This document shows, in pieces, positions 27,931-30,441 of a DNA stretch of 30,441 nucleotides. The notes below the pieces were generated by a model. It did not search any database. It worked only from the letters and a program-made list of their open reading frames with translations, and was not told the DNA's origin. Within the stretch, counting starts at the first letter, position 1; each line of letters begins with the position of its first letter. The position numbers and the translations under genes are program-made. The stretch comes from JAHEDH01 sp965364515 (GTDB lineage Bacteria > Actinomycetota > Acidimicrobiia > Spongiisociales > ZC4RG35): the NCBI GenBank assembly GCA_965364515.1, contig CBDTXZ010000018.1, positions 1 to 30,441 on the forward strand, in the 5' to 3' direction.

Positions 27931-30120
27931 GTGCCTTCGCTCACGTATCTCGATGACATCCCGATCCAACGCGTGTCCGGCCTCGCCGGTGCTCGCGGCA
28001 AAGCGCTGGCGGATGCTCGCATTCGGTCCGTACGGGATCTGCTGTTCCACTTCCCCCGCCGCTACATCGACCGTTCACGGATCGAACCGGTCGCCCAACT
28101 CCCGGTCGGCGAGGAGGTGACGGTGATCGCCGAGGTGCTGTCGGTGTCGACCCGGCGTCCGCGCGCTCGTCTGACGATGACCGAGGCTCGGCTCACCGAC
28201 GGCACCGGCACGATCAAGGCGGTGTGGTTCAACCAGGCCTTCCGGGCCCGACAGCTCACGGTCGGTGCCGAGGTGGCGTTGTCGGGCAAGGTCGAGCGGT
28301 TCCGGGGTACCACCCAGATGAAGTCGCCCGATGTCGATGTGCTCTCGTCGGCGTCGACCGAGGGGCTGGTCACCGGTCGGGTCGTTCCGATCCATCCCAA
28401 CGCAGGCAAGGTCGGGGCGGGCTGGATCCGGCGAGGGATCTGGAACGCCCTCAGGCGCGCGCAGCCGATCGAGGACCCGGTGCCCACGGAGATCGTCTCT
28501 CGTCGCAAGCTGGCGTCACGCAACGACGCGTTCAATTCGATCCACTTCCCCGACTCGATGAAGGACGTTGCGATCGCCCGTCGCCGGCTGATCTTCGACG
28601 AGTTCTTCCGGCTCGAAACGGCGCTGGCGCTCAACAAGCGGCTCCGCGAGGAGAATCAGGTCGGAATCGTCCACGCCTCGTCACGTGAGCTCTCGGAGCG
28701 GTTCGTCTCCGGGCTTCCGTATGAGCTGACAGACGCGCAGCGACGGGCGATCGAGGACGTGGTCGGGGACCTGGTGACCGCCTATCCGATGCAGCGGCTG
28801 ATCCAGGGCGAGGTCGGTTCCGGCAAGACGGTGGTCGCGGTGGCAGCGCTGCTGATCGCCGTCGAGGGCGGATATCAGACGGCGGTGATGGCGCCGACCG
28901 AGGTGCTGGCCGTTCAGCACTTCCTGGGGATCAGCGACCTGTTCGACCAATCGAACATGACACCACCGGACGTCGGCCCAGACGCCGCCCTCGGGATGGA
29001 TTCGCTGTTCAGTGAAGTGCCGGATCGCCCGACTGTGCGGCTGGCGCTGCTCACCGGCAGCCAGGCGGCGACCAACTTCGATTCCGGCGCAGGGAGGCCC
29101 GAGATCCTCGAGATGCTGGCGAAGGGGGACATCGACATCATCGTCGGGACCCACGCCCTGATCCAGGAGTCGATCGAGTTCGCATCACTCGGGATGGCGG
29201 TCATCGACGAGCAACACCGGTTCGGAGCGGAGCAACGCAACGTGCTGCGTCAGAAGGGTGACGGTGAAACCACGCCCGATCTGTTGATCATGACCGCCAC
29301 ACCCATTCCGCGGACACTGTCGATGACCCTGTACGGGGACCTGGAGGAGACGGTCATCGACGAGCTGCCGCCCGGTCGGAGCCCGATCCAGACCCGGGCA
29401 GTGGGCCGCGACCAGGAGGCCCGAGTCTGGGAGCTGGTGTCGGAAGCCGTGTCGAAAGGGCGGCAGGCGTTCGTGGTGTGTCCGCTGGTGGAGGACTCCG
29501 AGAAGATCGAGGCGGCCAGTGCCGAATCGGAGTTCCGGCGGCTCGGCGAACTGATGCCGGAGCTGCGCTTCGGGCTCATCCACGGCCAGATGCCGCCGAG
29601 GGACAAGGACGGGGTGATGCATGCTTTCCGTCGCGGGGAGATCGACGTGCTGGTCGCAACGACGGTCATCGAGGTCGGCATCGACATTCCCAATGCGACG
29701 GTGATGGTGATCGAGGACGCCGACCGGTTCGGGTTGAGCCAACTGCACCAGCTCCGAGGTCGGGTGGGGCGTGGCGAGCATGCCGGCGTGTGCATCCTGC
29801 TGGCCGATCCGACGACGCCGGACGGCGAGCGCCGCATCGAGGCGATGGTTCGCACGAACGACGGCTTCGAGTTGGCTCGCGAGGACCTGGAGATCCGCGG
29901 CCAGGGCACGGTGTTCGCTGCCAGCCAGTCGGGGCGAAGTGACCTTCGTTTGGCGAACATCGTCAATGACCGGGAGAGCCTGATCGCAGCCAGGGACGAC
30001 GCCTTTGCGCTGGTGGACGCCGACCCCGGACTCACCAGCCACCCGGATCTGTTGGAGGAGATCATCATGTTCTTCGGCGACGACGAGGAAGGGAAGACCG
30101 AGTGGCTGTTCATCTCGTGA
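27931..30120 (+). CDS. recG: ATP-dependent DNA helicase RecG
   Basis: A 729-residue fork-reversal and Holliday-junction branch-migration helicase. The N-terminal wedge (OB-fold) region has FHFPRRYIDRS and LTDGTGTIKAVWFNQAF. The helicase domains show Q-motif LTDAQRRAIEDV, Walker A GEVGSGKT (293-300), MAPTEVLAVQH (Ia), DEQHRFG (426-432), MTATPIPRTLSMT (III), TTVIEVGIDIPNATVMVI (V) and LHQLRGRVGRG (VI). The C-terminus carries the RecG-type GQGTVFAASQSGRSDLRLANI. It starts at GTG 27931 ten bases after fakA. Length is in the range for actinobacterial RecG. rsmD follows 7 nt after its stop. An insert in domain 1 (PPDVGPDAALGMDSLFSEVPDRPT) is slightly longer than usual. Confidence 0.96.
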   Translation: MPSLTYLDDIPIQRVSGLAGARGKALADARIRSVRDLLFHFPRRYIDRSRIEPVAQLPVGEEVTVIAEVLSVSTRRPRARLTMTEARLTDGTGTIKAVWFNQAFRARQLTVGAEVALSGKVERFRGTTQMKSPDVDVLSSASTEGLVTGRVVPIHPNAGKVGAGWIRRGIWNALRRAQPIEDPVPTEIVSRRKLASRNDAFNSIHFPDSMKDVAIARRRLIFDEFFRLETALALNKRLREENQVGIVHASSRELSERFVSGLPYELTDAQRRAIEDVVGDLVTAYPMQRLIQGEVGSGKTVVAVAALLIAVEGGYQTAVMAPTEVLAVQHFLGISDLFDQSNMTPPDVGPDAALGMDSLFSEVPDRPTVRLALLTGSQAATNFDSGAGRPEILEMLAKGDIDIIVGTHALIQESIEFASLGMAVIDEQHRFGAEQRNVLRQKGDGETTPDLLIMTATPIPRTLSMTLYGDLEETVIDELPPGRSPIQTRAVGRDQEARVWELVSEAVSKGRQAFVVCPLVEDSEKIEAASAESEFRRLGELMPELRFGLIHGQMPPRDKDGVMHAFRRGEIDVLVATTVIEVGIDIPNATVMVIEDADRFGLSQLHQLRGRVGRGEHAGVCILLADPTTPDGERRIEAMVRTNDGFELAREDLEIRGQGTVFAASQSGRSDLRLANIVNDRESLIAARDDAFALVDADPGLTSHPDLLEEIIMFFGDDEEGKTEWLFIS

Positions 30121-30127
30121 GCCGACC

Positions 30128-30441
30128 GTGCGGGTGATCGCCGGCGAGTTCAAAGGTCGTCGCCTGATCGGTCCCGACACCGACGACACCCGACCGATCA
30201 TGGATCGCGCCAAGGAGTCGATCTTCAACTCGATCGCGTTCGAGATCCCGGATGCCCGGGTGGTCGACCTGTTCGCGGGTGCGGGGAGTTTCGGCATCGA
30301 GGCGCTGTCGCGTGGTGCGGCTTCCGCCGTGTTCGTGGAGTCGGGGCGCAAGGCACTCCAGGCGCTGAGGGCGAATCTCGAAACGCTCGGCATCGACGCA
30401 GTCGTGCGCGCCGCCGACGTGCTGACGTGGGACGCCTCGAT
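30128..30441 (+). CDS. rsmD: 16S rRNA (guanine966-N2)-methyltransferase, N-terminal part (partial)
   Basis: The gene runs off the right edge; about 104 residues are visible. N-terminal MRVIAGEFKGRRLIGP, then TRPIMDRAKESIFNSI and the SAM-binding DLFAGAGSFGIEALSRGA are classic for RsmD, followed by VFVESGRKALQALRANLE. The catalytic NPPY/DPPY motif lies beyond the window. GTG 30128 is the start; it is 7 nt after recG. The order recG-rsmD (with coaD next) is common in Actinobacteria. Confidence 0.93.
   Translation, partial: MRVIAGEFKGRRLIGPDTDDTRPIMDRAKESIFNSIAFEIPDARVVDLFAGAGSFGIEALSRGAASAVFVESGRKALQALRANLETLGIDAVVRAADVLTWDAS

Noticed and set aside
26193..28022. N-terminal extension of L28 by more than 600 residues
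   Set aside because: It is antisense to fakA. The 62-residue L28 is full length with its own ribosome site.
1..30441. tRNA or rRNA genes, prophage or insertion sequence with transposase
   Set aside because: No cloverleaf-type sequence, rRNA segment, integrase or transposase was recognised on either strand by eye.

Overview
The window looks like chromosomal DNA from a high-GC actinobacterium, most likely of the Acidimicrobiia type. I infer this from the G+C-rich codon use, TANNNT -10 boxes placed 6-8 nt before start codons (leaderless mRNAs), an AdnA/AdnB-type helicase-nuclease pair, an InhA-like enoyl reductase, and the gene order ddl / Lrp-type / rpmB / fakA / recG / rsmD, which is common in Actinobacteria. 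Species cannot be told from the sequence alone. Nearly all genes are ordinary chromosomal genes. The accessory material is confined to two intergenic regions.

Layout. 1-2440 (+): the 3' end of an ABC ATPase and two translationally coupled ABC-2 permeases. 2430-5218 (-): PlsB-type glycerol-3-phosphate acyltransferase coupled to a DUF456 membrane protein. 5289-5744 (+): D-aminoacyl-tRNA deacylase. 5748-13416 (-): a DNA-repair block made of a RecB-like Fe-S nuclease, a small Cys-containing protein, AdnA, AdnB and a divergent PlsY-like protein. Two promoters in this block share TTTCTGTCA-N11-TANNNT-N6-ATG, which fits the mycobacterial RecA-independent (PafBC) DNA-damage promoter in core and spacing. 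13496-14622: two uncharacterised proteins.

14623-15587 is a 965-bp gene-free region. Its right half holds an array of small hairpins capped by C(UUCG)G and C(GCAA)G tetraloops, bounded by related inverted repeats. This is the best candidate here for an undescribed structured RNA. 15588-19468 (+): PH/SHOCT membrane protein, acyl-CoA synthetase, two small proteins and an InhA-like enoyl reductase. 19449-21245 (-): GAF sensor histidine kinase. 21353-24661 (+): alpha/beta hydrolase, a MurF-like ligase whose N-terminal domain is replaced by membrane helices, and D-Ala-D-Ala ligase.

24662-25487 looks like an accessory insertion in the conserved block. It has a tandem hairpin repeat, a DUF559 nuclease gene enclosed by a perfect 19-bp inverted repeat, and a heptad-repeat dyad. 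25488-30441: stand-alone Lrp sensor domain, CSD-like protein, ribosomal protein L28 (-), then FakA, RecG and the start of RsmD (+).

Themes: lipid synthesis (PlsB, PlsY-like, acyl-CoA synthetase, InhA-like, FakA), double-strand-break repair and recombination (AdnAB, RecB-like, RecG), and cell wall (MurF-like, Ddl). Start sites, promoters and families were judged by eye from motifs, without database searches.
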